Shown: positions 43,122 to 52,285 of the stretch, one piece after another
How the letters are laid out: every line of letters starts with the position of its first letter
Position numbering within the stretch: position 1 is the first letter of the stretch
Assembly (NCBI RefSeq): GCF_039544005.1
Contig: NZ_BAABKV010000001.1
Coordinates: 6,014,001-6,078,000 of the forward strand
Source: Kitasatospora paranensis
GTDB taxonomy: Bacteria; Actinomycetota; Actinomycetes; Streptomycetales; Streptomycetaceae
Reading direction: 5' to 3'
DNA length: 64,000 nucleotides
Translations under genes and position numbers: made by a program
The notes under the pieces: generated by a model
Database searches by the model: none
What the model was told of the DNA's origin: nothing
What the model saw: only the letters and a program-made list of their open reading frames with translations

Positions 43122-44486
43122 CCGCACCGGCCGTGAACGCGGCCGCCGCCCGGGCGAGGCGCTCCGCGAACTGCGGCGCCCCCGCCCAGTGCAGGTGCAG
43201 GTACGAGGCGTGCACCGAGCCCTGGACGAAGCCCTCCGTCCGGGGACCGGCCGGGCCGCGCCAGCCCCACGCCGGGTGCTCGCCCGCCCCCGGCTCGCAG
43301 GCCGTGCGGTGGAACTCGTGCCCGCGCACCCGCGTCCCGGCCGCGGCGGGCAGGCTGTCCTCCAGCGCGACCGCCTCCCGGTAGCCCAGGGTGAGCCGCT
43401 CGGTCATCCGGGCCGTGATGTCCAGCACCCCGCACATCGGCCGCCCGTCGAGCTCCCGCGCCAGGTACAGCAGCCCGGCGCACTCCGCGGCGATCGGCAG
43501 CCCGTCCGCGGCCAGCGCGGCGATCGACCGCCGCAGCGGCTCGTTGGCGCTCAGCTCGCCCGCGTACATCTCCGGGAAGCCGCCGCCGACCACCAGCGCG
43601 CCCGTCCCCGGCGGCAGCGCCGGGTCGCGCAGCGGGTCGAACGCCACCACCTCGGCGCCCGCGGCGGTCAGCAGCTCGGTGTTCTCCGCGTACGAGAACG
43701 AGAACGCCGGGCCGCCCGCCACCGCGATCCGCGGCCGGCCGGCCACCGGCGACACCTGGGCCGCCGCGTCCCACGGCTCGGCGGCCAGCGGGGAGCCGTC
43801 CGGGCCAGCGCCAGCAGCGCGTCCAGGTCGACGGAGCGGCCGATCAGCCCGCCCATGTCGGAGACGGCCTGCAGCGCTTGCGCCGAGCGCTCGACGGCCG
43901 GGATCAGGCCCAGGTGCCGGGACGGCGTGGCGACCGACGCGGTGCGCCGTACGGAGCCCAGCACCGGCACGCCGGAGCCCTCCTCCAGCGCCTCGCGCAG
44001 CAGGTCCTCGTGCCGGTCCGAGGCCACCCGGTTGAGGATCACGCCCGCCAGCCGCACCTCCGGGTCCCAGGAGGCGAAGCCGTGCACCAGCGCCGCCACC
44101 GAGCGCGACTGCGAGGAGGCGTCCACCACCAGGACCACCGGGGCCCGGAGCAGCTTGGAGACCTGCGCGGTGGACGACAGCTCGCCGCGCCCGGCGGCGC
44201 CGTCGAACAGCCCCATCACGCCCTCGACCACGGCCACGTCGGCCCCCGCCGCCCCGTGCAGGAACAGCGGGGCGATCCGCTCCTCCCCGCACATGTACGC
44301 GTCCAGGTTGCGGCCGGGCCGGCCGGCCGCCAGCGCGTGGTAACCGGGGTCGATGTAGTCCGGGCCCACCTTGTGCGGGGAGACGGCCAGGCCGCGCGCC
44401 GCCAGGGCGGCGATCAGCCCGGTGGCGACGGTGGTCTTGCCCGCGCCCGAGGAGGGCGCGGCGACGACGAGACGGGGAATGTTCAA
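43108..44486 (-). CDS. cobB: Cobyrinate a,c-diamide synthase (apparent frameshift)
   Basis: This enzyme amidates side chains a and c of cobyrinic acid, using glutamine and ATP. The N-terminal P-loop domain has NIPRLVVAAPSSGAGKTTVATG and KVGPDYIDPGYH. The C-terminal glutamine amidotransferase domain has AAECAGLLYLARELDGRP (nucleophile Cys) and a distal His in SVHASYLHLH. The two parts are in different frames and join with one base added near 43795-43812, giving about 459 residues. The start is an unusual TTG at 44486 followed by NIPRL, 4 bases after the cobO stop. Last gene of the cob operon. Confidence 0.9.
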
Positions 44487-44490
44487 CGGG

Positions 44491-45087
44491 CTACCACTCG
44501 ATACCGCGCTGGCCCTTGCGGCCCGCGTCCATGGGGTGCTTCACCTTGGTCATCTCGGTGACCAGGTCGGCGAGGTCGGTCAGCGGCTCCTTGGCGTACC
44601 GGCCGGTGATCACCACGTGCTGGCTGCCCGGACGGTCCTTCAGCACCGCCACCACCTCGTCGACGTCCACCCAGCCCCAGTGCATCGGGTAGGTGAACTC
44701 GTCCAGCACGTAGAAGCGGTAGGTCTCGGCGGCCAGGTCGCGCTTGACCTGCTCCCAGCCCTCCTTGGCCGCCTCCTCGCTGGACTCCATGCCGCGCTGC
44801 ACCCAGGACCAGCCCTCGCCCATCTTGTGCCAGGCCACCGTGCCGCCCTCGCCGGAGGCGCCGAGCACCCGCAGCGCGTTCTCCTCGCCCACCTTCCACT
44901 TGGCGGACTTCACGAACTGGAACACCCCGATCGGCCAGCCCTGGTTCCAGGCGCGCAGCGCCATGCCGAACGCCGCGGTCGACTTGCCCTTGCCCGGGCC
45001 GGTGTGCACCGCCGTGATCGGCAGGGTGCGGCGCTGACGGGTCGTCAGTCCGTCGTCCGGGACGGTCTCGATCTTTCCCTGCGGCAT
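44491..45087 (-). CDS. cobO: Cob(I)yrinic acid a,c-diamide adenosyltransferase
   Basis: This is a 198-residue CobA/BtuR-type enzyme that transfers the adenosyl group from ATP to cobalt. It has the P-loop AVHTGPGKGKSTAAFG (GPGKGKS), FQFVKSAKW, VLDEFTYPMHWGW and a terminal MTKVKHPMDAGRKGQRGIEW. ATG 45087 shares bases with the end of the upstream chelatase gene (TGATG), which supports placing that gene's stop there. It lies between chlI/D and cobB in the operon. Confidence 0.95.
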   Translation of the reverse strand: MPQGKIETVPDDGLTTRQRRTLPITAVHTGPGKGKSTAAFGMALRAWNQGWPIGVFQFVKSAKWKVGEENALRVLGASGEGGTVAWHKMGEGWSWVQRGMESSEEAAKEGWEQVKRDLAAETYRFYVLDEFTYPMHWGWVDVDEVVAVLKDRPGSQHVVITGRYAKEPLTDLADLVTEMTKVKHPMDAGRKGQRGIEW

Positions 45088-47155
45088 CAGGCGGCCTTTC
45101 GCTGGGGGAGGAGGAACGGTGGTCGCGGACGAGCGCCGCCACGCCCTCGGCGCGCAGCTCGTCCAGGGTCACGGCGGGGCCGCCCAGTTGGGCCGCCAGG
45201 GTGTGCGCCAGCCCGAGCCGGACATGGCCCGACTCGCAGTCCAGCACCACGCTCGCCACGCCCTGCGCGGCGAGCAGCCCGGCGGCCCGGCCGGCCTGCG
45301 CCAGCGCGTCGCGGCCGCCGGTCGCCCGGCCGTCGGTCACCACGACCAGCAGCGGCCGGCGGTCCGGGTCGCGCAGCCGCTCGATCCGCAGCACCTCGTG
45401 GGCGCGCAGCAGTCCGGCCGCCAGCGGGGTGCGGCCGCCGGTCGGCAGTTGCTCCAGCCGGGCTGCACCCACCTCCACCGAGGAGGTCGGCGGCAGCGCC
45501 AACTCGGCGCCCGTGCCGCGGAAGGTGATCATGCCGATCTTGTCGCGCCGCTGGTAGGCGTCCATCAGCAGCGACATCACCGCGCCCTTGACCGCGCCCA
45601 TCCGCTGCCGGGCCGCCATCGACCCGGAGGCGTCCACCACGAACAGCACCAGGTTGGACTCCCGTCCCCGGCGCACCTGCTCGCGGAAGTCGTCCTTGGC
45701 CAGCACCAGCGCCCGGCCGGCCCGCCCGCGCGCCACCTGGTACGGGGCGGCGGCCTGCAGGGTGGCGGTCAGGTGCAGCCGGCTCAGCGGCCCGCGCGGC
45801 CGCCGGGCGCGCACGGTGTGCCCGCCGTCGGTCTCCGCGGGCGAGCGGCGGCCCTGCGCGCCCCGGCCGGTGCCCGGCACCTTGAACAGGCGGGTCCGGT
45901 ACGGGTCGGCGGATGCCACCGGCGCCGCCTCCCGGCTGCCGCCGGGCCGCGGACGCTGCTGCGGGGGCGCCGCGGCCTCTTCCGGCCCGGACGCGGCCGA
46001 GCCGTCCGGCAGGTCGCCGGGCGCGGGCGCCCCGCCGCCGTCCGGGCCGCCGCCGTCCGGGCCGGGGCCGTCCGGGCCGCCGCCGTCCGGGCCGGGGCCG
46101 TCGCCGTCCGGGCCCTGCGGGTCCTCGGGCTGCTCCGGCTCCCCGGCCTGCTCCTCCAGCGTCCGGTCGAGCCGCTCCTCGTCCAGGCCCGGCGCGTCGA
46201 AGGGATTGCGCCGGCGCCGGTGCGGCAGCGCCAGCTGCGCCGCCTTGCGGACGTCCTCCTCCAGCACCTCGGTGCGGCCCGCCCAGGCGGCCAGCGCGAC
46301 GGCGGTGCGCGCCATCACGATGTCCGCCCGCAGGCCGTCCACCTCGAAGGCGGCGCAGACCGCGGTGATCTGACGCAGCGCCGTGTCGGTGAGCTCCACC
46401 TGCGGCAGCAGCTCCCGGGCGGTGGTGATCCGGGCCGCGAGCGCCCGCTCGTCCGCGGCGAACCGCGCGGCGAAGCCGGCCGGGTCCGCGTCGTACGCCA
46501 GCCGGCGGCGCACCACCTCGGCGCGCTCGGCCGGCTCCCGGGTCGCCGCGATCTCCACCGTCAGCCCGAACCGGTCGAGCAGCTGCGGCCGCAGCTCGCC
46601 CTCCTCCGGGTTCATCGTGCCGACCAGCAGGAACCGCGCCGCGTGCCGCACGGAGACGCCCTCGCGCTCCACGTACGAGCGGCCCATCGCGGCCGCGTCC
46701 AGCAGCAGGTCCACCAGGTGGTCCTGGAGCAGGTTCACCTCGTCGATGTACAGCACGCCGCGGTGCGCCTTCGCCAGCAGGCCCGGCTCGTACGCCTTGA
46801 CGCCCTCCGCGAGCGCCCGCTCCAGGTCGAGCGAGCCGACGATGCGGTCCTCGGAGACGCCGACCGGCAGCTCCACCAGCCGGGCGGGCCGGTCGGCGGC
46901 CGCCGCGCCGCCGTGCGCGCCGTCCGGGCACTGCGGGTCCGGCCCCGCCGGGTCGCAGGCGAACCGGCAGCCCTCGACCGTCGCGATCGACGGCAGCAGG
47001 CCGGCCAGCGCCCGCACCATGGTCGACTTGGCGGTGCCCTTCTCGCCGCGCACCAGCACCCCGCCGACGGCCGGCGAGACGGCGTTCAGCAGCAGCCCCA
47101 GCCGCAGGTCGGCCATGCCGACGATCGCGGTGAACGGGTAACGGGCATCGGTCAT
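45087..47155 (-). CDS. Fused ChlI/ChlD-type (cobalto)chelatase subunit (apparent frameshift near 3' end)
   Basis: This is an about 689-residue AAA+ plus VWA protein of the Mg/Co-chelatase family. Residues 1-330 are the ChlI AAA+ domain (Walker A LVRGEKGTAKST, Walker B VLYIDEVNLL). A Gly/Pro/Asp-rich linker (about 340-430, with repeats of GPDGGG) follows. The C-terminal VWA domain has the MIDAS motif LFVVDASGSMAARQRM. In B12 synthesis this pair works with CobN to insert cobalt, but cobN is not in the window. Near the end, the G5 run at 45104-45108 must gain one G to read SSPQRKAA and stop at the cobO start; otherwise the frame runs through cobO. Confidence 0.85.
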
Positions 47156-47181
47156 CTGCACATCAGGCCTTTCGACATCGC

Positions 47182-48676
47182 TCACGGCGCACCGGGCGGG
47201 ACGAACGGGAGGCCGGCCGGCGCCCCGCCCTCGATCAGTTTCCACAGGGCGTCGGTGTCCGCGTGCTCCTCGATCAGCTCGCCCAGGCGGTCCAGCCGGG
47301 CCTCCCGGGCCGCCGCGAACGAGGTGTCCGGCGCCGGCACGAAGGCCCGCCCGGCGGCCGCCGCCACCTCGCGCAGCAGCGCCCGCCGGAAGCCGTCGTT
47401 CTCCAGCGCGCCGTGCCAGGTCGTGCCCCACACCGATCCGACCCGGCACCCGTCCAGGAACGCCTCACCGCCCTCCACCGCGACCACGCCGTGGTGGATC
47501 TCGTACCCCTCGACCCGCTCCCCGTACGCCTCGCCGACCGGCCGGCCCAGCACCTTGCGCGCGCCGAACACCACCCGGGTCGGCAGCAGCGCCAGGCCGT
47601 CGACCGCGCCCGCCTTCGACTCGACCTCGTCGACGATCTCGCGCGCCAGCATCTGGTACCCGCCGCACACCCCGAGCACCGGCTGCCCCGCCGCCGCCCG
47701 GGCCCGCAGCGGGCCCTCCAGGCCGCGCTCGCGCAGCCAGGCGAGGTCCGCGACGGTGGCCCGGGTGCCGGGCAGCACCACCAGGTCCGCGTCGGCCAGC
47801 TCCTCCGGTCTGGTCGCCCAGCGGACGAGGACCCCCGGCTCCTGGGCGAGCGCGTCCACGTCGGTGAAGTTCGACAGCCGGGGCAGGCGCAGCACGGCGA
47901 CCCGCAGCACGTCCGCGCCGACCGGCCCCGGGTGCGGCCGCGCTCGACCGCGGTGGTGAGGTCCAGCGAGTCCTCGGCGTCCAGCCACAGGTCCGCCAGC
48001 ATCGGCAGGGTGCCCAGCACCGGACGCCCGGTCAGCTCCCGCAGCATGTCCAGGCCCGGTGCCAGCAGCCGCGCGTCGCCGCGGAACTTGTTCACGAACC
48101 AGCCCGCCACCAGCGCCTGGTCCTGGGCGGAGAGCAGGGCCAGCGTCCCGTACATCGCCGCGAACACGCCGCCGCGGTCGATGTCGCCGACCACCACCAC
48201 CGGCAGGTTCGCGGCCGTGGCCAGCCCCATGTTGGCGATGTCGCGGTCCCGCAGGTTGATCTCGGCGGGCGAACCGGCTCCCTCGCAGACCACCACCTCG
48301 TACCGGCTGCGCAGGTCGGCCAGGCACTCCAGGGCCCGCTCCAGCAGGACGGGCTTGCGCTCGCGGTAGTCCAGCGCGCCGACCTCGGCGACCGGGTGGC
48401 CGAGCAGCACCACCTGGCTGCGGCCGTCCGCGCCGGGCTTGAGCAGCACGGGGTTCATCGCCGCCTCCGGCTCGACCCGGGCGGCCTGCGCCTGCATCGC
48501 CTGGGCGCGGCCGATCTCGGCGCCGTCCGCCGTCACGAAGGAGTTCAGCGACATGTTCTGCGCCTTGAAGGGGCGACCCGCACCCCCTGCCGGGCCAGCC
48601 AGCGGCAGATGCCGGCCGTCACCACGCTCTTCCCGGCGTCCGAGGTCGTCCCCGCCACCAGCAGCGCGTTGCTCAC
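47182..48676 (-). CDS. cobQ: Cobyric acid synthase (two apparent frameshifts)
   Basis: This enzyme amidates side chains b, d, e and g of adenosylcobyrinate diamide. The N-terminal dethiobiotin-synthetase-like domain starts SNALLVAGTTSDAGKSVVTAGICRW (GTG 48676) and has FKAQNMSLNSFVT. The C-terminal amidotransferase domain has VLGVCGGYQMLAREI (Cys nucleophile) and the H-x-E-like EGYEIHHG. One C added near 48571 (VAPFKAQNM) and one base near 47940 (PHPGPVGADVLRVAVLRLPRLSNFTDVD) give a continuous 498-residue protein. GTG 48676 overlaps the cobD stop by four bases. Confidence 0.92.
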
Positions 48677-49652
48677 GATCCGTTCCCCTTCCCACGGGTG
48701 CGTCCGCGGCGGACGGCACCACCCAGCGCCCGGGCTCCGACCGTCGCCGCCAGGGCGAGGATCCCCACCCGGCGCGACAGCCGGCAGGCCCGTTCGATGT
48801 CCGCGACGCCGACCGGCCGCAGCTCCGCCCCCAGCACCGGCCGGTGCTCCACCCGGGTGCCGTAGGCCAGGGTGCCGCCCAGCCGGACGCCGAGCGCGCC
48901 CGCGAACGCCGACTCGGCCTGACCCGCGTTCGGGCTCGGATGTGACGAGCCGTCGCGCCGCCAGACCCGCAGCGCCGTCCGCGGGTGCTCGGCGGCCGCG
49001 ACCGTCAGCAGTGCCGTCAGCCGCGCGCCGGGCCAGCCCGCGACGTCGTCCAGCCGGGCCGCGGCCCAGCCGAACCGCAGGTGGCGGGGCGAGCGGTGAC
49101 CGACCATCGCGTCCAGGGTGTTGACGGCACGGAAGGCCAGCAGCCCCGGCGCGCCGGCGACCGCCCCCCACACCAGCGCGTTGACGACGGCGTCGGCGGT
49201 GTTCTCCGCCACCGACTCGACCACCGCGCGGGCCACCTGCTGCTCGTCCAGCCCGCTCGGGTCGCGGCCGCACAGGTGCGGCAGCCGCCGGCGGGCGGCG
49301 GCCAGGTCGCCGGCCGCCAGGGCCCGGCCGACGGTGCGCGCCTCCCGGCTCAGCGAGGTGCCGCCCAGCACCGTCCAGGCCGCCGCCGCGGTGAACGCGG
49401 TGCGCGCCCCGGGGCGGCGCCCCAGCGCCCGCTCGACGGCCACCGCGCCTGCCGCCACGGCGCCCACGCTCAGCGCGGTGAACGCGGCCCCGGCGCCCCG
49501 GTGGTCGCGCCACAGCGCGCGCTCCAGCCGGCCGGCGGCGGTGCCGAACAGCGCCACCGGGTGGCCCCGACGGGGTCGGCCAGCGCGGCGTCGGCGAGAT
49601 ACCCGGCGACGGCGCCCAGCAGATAGGGGGAGGCGGGCCTCAGCCGTGGCAC
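48673..49652 (-). CDS. cobD: Adenosylcobinamide-phosphate synthase (apparent frameshift)
   Basis: This is a CobD/CbiB membrane protein of about 326 residues that attaches the aminopropanol arm to adenosylcobyric acid. Family motifs are LLGAVAGYLADAALADPVGG-HPV at the N-terminus, FRAVNTLDAMVGHRSPRH, and SPNAGQAESAFAGALGVRLGG. One G must be added near 49562-49568 to connect DPVGG to HPVALFGTAAGRLERAL. Start GTG 49652 lies 93 bases downstream of the riboswitch end and just inside a 20-codon ORF. First gene of the cob operon. Confidence 0.9.
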
Positions 49653-49702
49653 GGCGAGGCGTCCAGGGCGTGGTGGAACGGCGACCGCTGGGCAGCCTGC
49701 AT
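49640..49702 (-). CDS. Possible 20-residue leader peptide before cobD
   Basis: An ATG at 49702, with GAGGA twelve bases upstream, opens a 20-codon frame that ends MQ...HHALDASPCHG. It lies immediately after the riboswitch and overlaps the cobD start by 13 bases, so it could couple translation to cobD or act in the riboswitch response. His- and Cys-containing ends suggest metal binding, but length and position alone are the evidence. It could be non-coding chance. Confidence 0.3.
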   Translation of the reverse strand: MQAAQRSPFHHALDASPCHG

Positions 49703-49744
49703 GGCGTGCGTGTCCTCACTCAGGGTCCGCGCCCTGGATCGACG

Positions 49745-49905
49745 AACCGGCGGCGAGAGTCTCCTGGCTTCCGGGTCGAACGCACCCTCGGGCCTTCCGG
49801 CGACCCTGTGGCGGACCGCCGTGACCATGTGGTCGAGCGTGCTCCCCGGTGACAGTGGCGGGACCGCGCCGGACTCGCACCGGCTTCCTCTGCATGCCTC
49901 CGTAT
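49745..49905 (-). promoter_or_regulatory. Cobalamin (AdoCbl) riboswitch controlling the cob operon
   Basis: On the minus strand the leader has GGAAGCCGGTGCGAGTCCGG followed by CGCGGTCCCGCCACTGTCA and GGGGAGC, and about 75 bases later GAAGCCAGGAGACTC. These are the conserved core and the B12-box of the cobalamin riboswitch. It precedes cobD-cobQ-chlI/D-cobO-cobB, so high B12 should shut the operon off. The aptamer boundary is estimated. Confidence 0.93.
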
Positions 49906-50138
49906 GGCGCAAGGATCCCATCACGCGCCGCGACCGGGCGTCAACAGAGCCTGCGGAGGGGTTGGTCACACACCGTCGCAGGTCCGGGGCGCCCTGACGC
50001 CGTCGCTCCCTCCGACGATCCTCCAGGATCGGCCGCCGCCGCTCGTAGGATCCTCCACCCGCCGTCCCGGGCCGCCGGCGACCGCTTCGTGTGTTCGGCG
50101 GGTGATGGCCCCGCGGGCCCGCCCGTACGTTCAGTCGC
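49906..50138. other. Intergenic region between cob operon leader and HTH regulator
   Basis: This stretch holds the promoter of the riboswitch transcript on the minus strand and that of the HTH gene on the plus strand. TTGGTCACACACC near 49962 and the hexamer-like ATCCTCC/AGGATC repeats (50020-50055) are the only structure I notice. I see no gene here. Confidence 0.4.
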
Positions 50139-50828
50139 ATGCGACGAAGACCGCCCCTCCCGCCGCCGGTGCCCTTCTCCCCGCAGGCCGCGCGGGCGCA
50201 CCGGGCCGGGCTCGGCCTGACGCCCGGCCAGGTCGCCGAGGGGATGGCCGCGCACGGCGTCCGGCTGCTGCCCACCCACGTCCTCGCCTGGGAGAGCGGT
50301 GGGCTGCGCCCCTCCGAGGAGGAGTTCATCGCCCTCGCCCGCGCCCTGTGGTGCCCGCCCGCCCAGCTGATGGGCACCCCGCCGGCCACCCTGCGGGACC
50401 ACCGGCTCGCCCGGGAGCTGACCGCCGACCAGGCCGCCCGCCGGATCGGCGTCTCCCTGCCGACCTACGCCCGGGCCGAGGCCACCGGCCACTGGGACGC
50501 CGACGAGGAGCAGAGCCACGCCCTGGCCCACGCCCTCGGCATCCCGCTGCGCACGCTCGTCCGGGTCACCGGCCGCCAGGAACAGCTGGAGCGGTGCCTG
50601 CGGCAGGTCGTCGACGGCCGCTGGCAGGCCCAGGCGGCCGCGGTGGCCCGGATGGTGCCGGCCCCGCCGGAGGTGCTCTCGGCGGCCCTGGCGGACCTTC
50701 AGAACGGGTACCGCGTCCCCTCGCACTGGGGCGCCTCGGCCCCGGCCGCCGACGGGCCGCCGGCCACCCCGCTGCCCGTCCGCTTCTGGGAACTGCTCGG
50801 CCGGCACCGCTTCGACATCCCGGTCTGA
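50139..50828 (+). CDS. HTH (XRE-like) transcriptional regulator with two helix-turn-helix units
   Basis: This is a 229-residue protein with two HTH_3-like segments: residues about 15-70 (AHRAGLGLTPGQVAEGMAAHGVRLLPTHVLAWESGG) and about 85-140 (RLARELTADQAARRIGVSLPTYARAEATGHW). The C-terminal half is helical without a recognised domain. Homologues are widespread in Streptomyces as uncharacterised helix-turn-helix proteins. It is divergent from the cob operon; whether it regulates that operon is unknown. Confidence 0.78.
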   Translation: MRRRPPLPPPVPFSPQAARAHRAGLGLTPGQVAEGMAAHGVRLLPTHVLAWESGGLRPSEEEFIALARALWCPPAQLMGTPPATLRDHRLARELTADQAARRIGVSLPTYARAEATGHWDADEEQSHALAHALGIPLRTLVRVTGRQEQLERCLRQVVDGRWQAQAAAVARMVPAPPEVLSAALADLQNGYRVPSHWGASAPAADGPPATPLPVRFWELLGRHRFDIPV

Positions 50829-50923
50829 CGGCCACGGACGGCCCCGCTCCGGTGGCCCGGGGCCGTCCGGGGGCGTGCACTGGAGACGCCATGCCGTCGC
50901 AGTCCAGCAGACCGGGGAGCGCC

Positions 50924-52051
50924 ATGCGTTGGGGAACCGCCGCCGTCGTCGCCGCCACCGCCACTGCGGCCGGAGCCGGCGCCGCGGTGCTGCTGCTCGG
51001 CCGGCGGGCCTCCGAGCGCGCCGTCCGGCCGGGCTTCGCGGGCGCGCCCGCGCCGTCCGCCGCGGGCCTGCGCGTCCAGGCCCTCGCCCCCGACCGGGTC
51101 ACCGTCACCCGCAGCGTCGAGACCGCCCGCCCGGGCCGCTACGCCCTGGAGTGGAAGGACGGCGGCCACGCCGTGGTCGGCGACGTGCTCGGCACGGGCC
51201 CGCAGGGCGTGACCCGCCGCCTGCTCGGCACCGACAGCGGCACGCTGCGCACCGGGCAGGAGGTCCGGCTCACCGCGCGGGTGTACACCGGGGACCCGGC
51301 CACCTCCGTCGGCCTCACCTACTCCGAGGGCGTGGTGGACGGCGAGCTCGGCCCGCTGCCGGCCTGGCACGTGGCCGGGATCCGCGGGCTCTGGGTGATC
51401 CTGGTGCACGGCCCGGGCACCGACCGCCGGCAGGCCCTGCCGGTGCTGCCGCTGCTGCACTCGCTGCGGCTGCCCAGCCTGGTGGTGAGCTACCGCGGCG
51501 ACCCCGGCGCACCGGCCTCCCCGGACGGCCTCGGGCACTTCGGCGAGACCGAGTGGCGGGACGTCGACGCGGCCGTCCGCTTCGCCCGCGACCAGGGCGC
51601 CGGACGGATCGTCCTGTACGGGTGGTCGCTGGGCGCCACGATGGCGCTGCACACGGCGGCCCGGTCGCCGTGGCGGGAGTCGATCGCCGGGCTGGTGCTG
51701 GACTCCCCGGTGCTGGACTGGTCGGCCACCGTCCGCCGGGAGGCCACCCGGGCCGGCCAGCCGGGGCCACTGGCCGAGCTCGGTGCGCTGGCGGCCGAGG
51801 GGCGCTCCAAGGTCGACCTGGCGGGCTTCGCCCGGCTCGCGGACGGCACCGACCTGCACGTGCCCGCCCTGCTGCTGCACAGCCCGACGGACGAGGTGTC
51901 GCCCTGGGAGAGCGCCGCGCGGCTGGCCCGCCGCCGCGAGCAGCTGGTCAGCCTGCAGGCCGTGCCGGGCGCCGCGCACGCCGCGCTCTGGAACGCCGAC
52001 CCGGACGGCTACACCGAGGCCCTGCGCCGCTGGCTGACCCCGCTGCTGTGA
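50924..52051 (+). CDS. Alpha/beta-hydrolase with N-terminal membrane segment
   Basis: This is an about 375-residue protein. ATG 50924 directly precedes an Ala-rich helix (RWGTAAVVAATATAAGAGAAVLLLG); ATG 50891 is in frame and also has a GGAGA site. After an about 130-residue N-terminal domain the alpha/beta-hydrolase core has VILVHGPGTD (oxyanion area), LYGWSLGATMALH with the nucleophile Ser, VPALLLHSPTDEVSPW with the Asp and GAAHAALWN with the His. It belongs to the BAAT/dipeptidyl-like lipid hydrolase group; substrate unknown. Confidence 0.83.
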   Translation: MRWGTAAVVAATATAAGAGAAVLLLGRRASERAVRPGFAGAPAPSAAGLRVQALAPDRVTVTRSVETARPGRYALEWKDGGHAVVGDVLGTGPQGVTRRLLGTDSGTLRTGQEVRLTARVYTGDPATSVGLTYSEGVVDGELGPLPAWHVAGIRGLWVILVHGPGTDRRQALPVLPLLHSLRLPSLVVSYRGDPGAPASPDGLGHFGETEWRDVDAAVRFARDQGAGRIVLYGWSLGATMALHTAARSPWRESIAGLVLDSPVLDWSATVRREATRAGQPGPLAELGALAAEGRSKVDLAGFARLADGTDLHVPALLLHSPTDEVSPWESAARLARRREQLVSLQAVPGAAHAALWNADPDGYTEALRRWLTPLL

Positions 52052-52285
52052 CCCCTGCTCCGACCCGCCCGCGCCCGCTGCCCGGTGCGGGGCGCCCGCC
52101 GCCTGCTGCTGCGGACCGGCCGGGCGGTCGGCACCCTGCGTGATCGTGTGCATGCCATTCGTGTCGGCGCGGCAGCCCGGTTTGGTCGCTGTTGCCCCGT
52201 CTCGCACCCGTCCCGGGGCCGCGCCGCCGAATGTCCGCCGAACTCGATGTGACAGAAGGCCCCTGCGCGGGGAAGACTGCACGGC

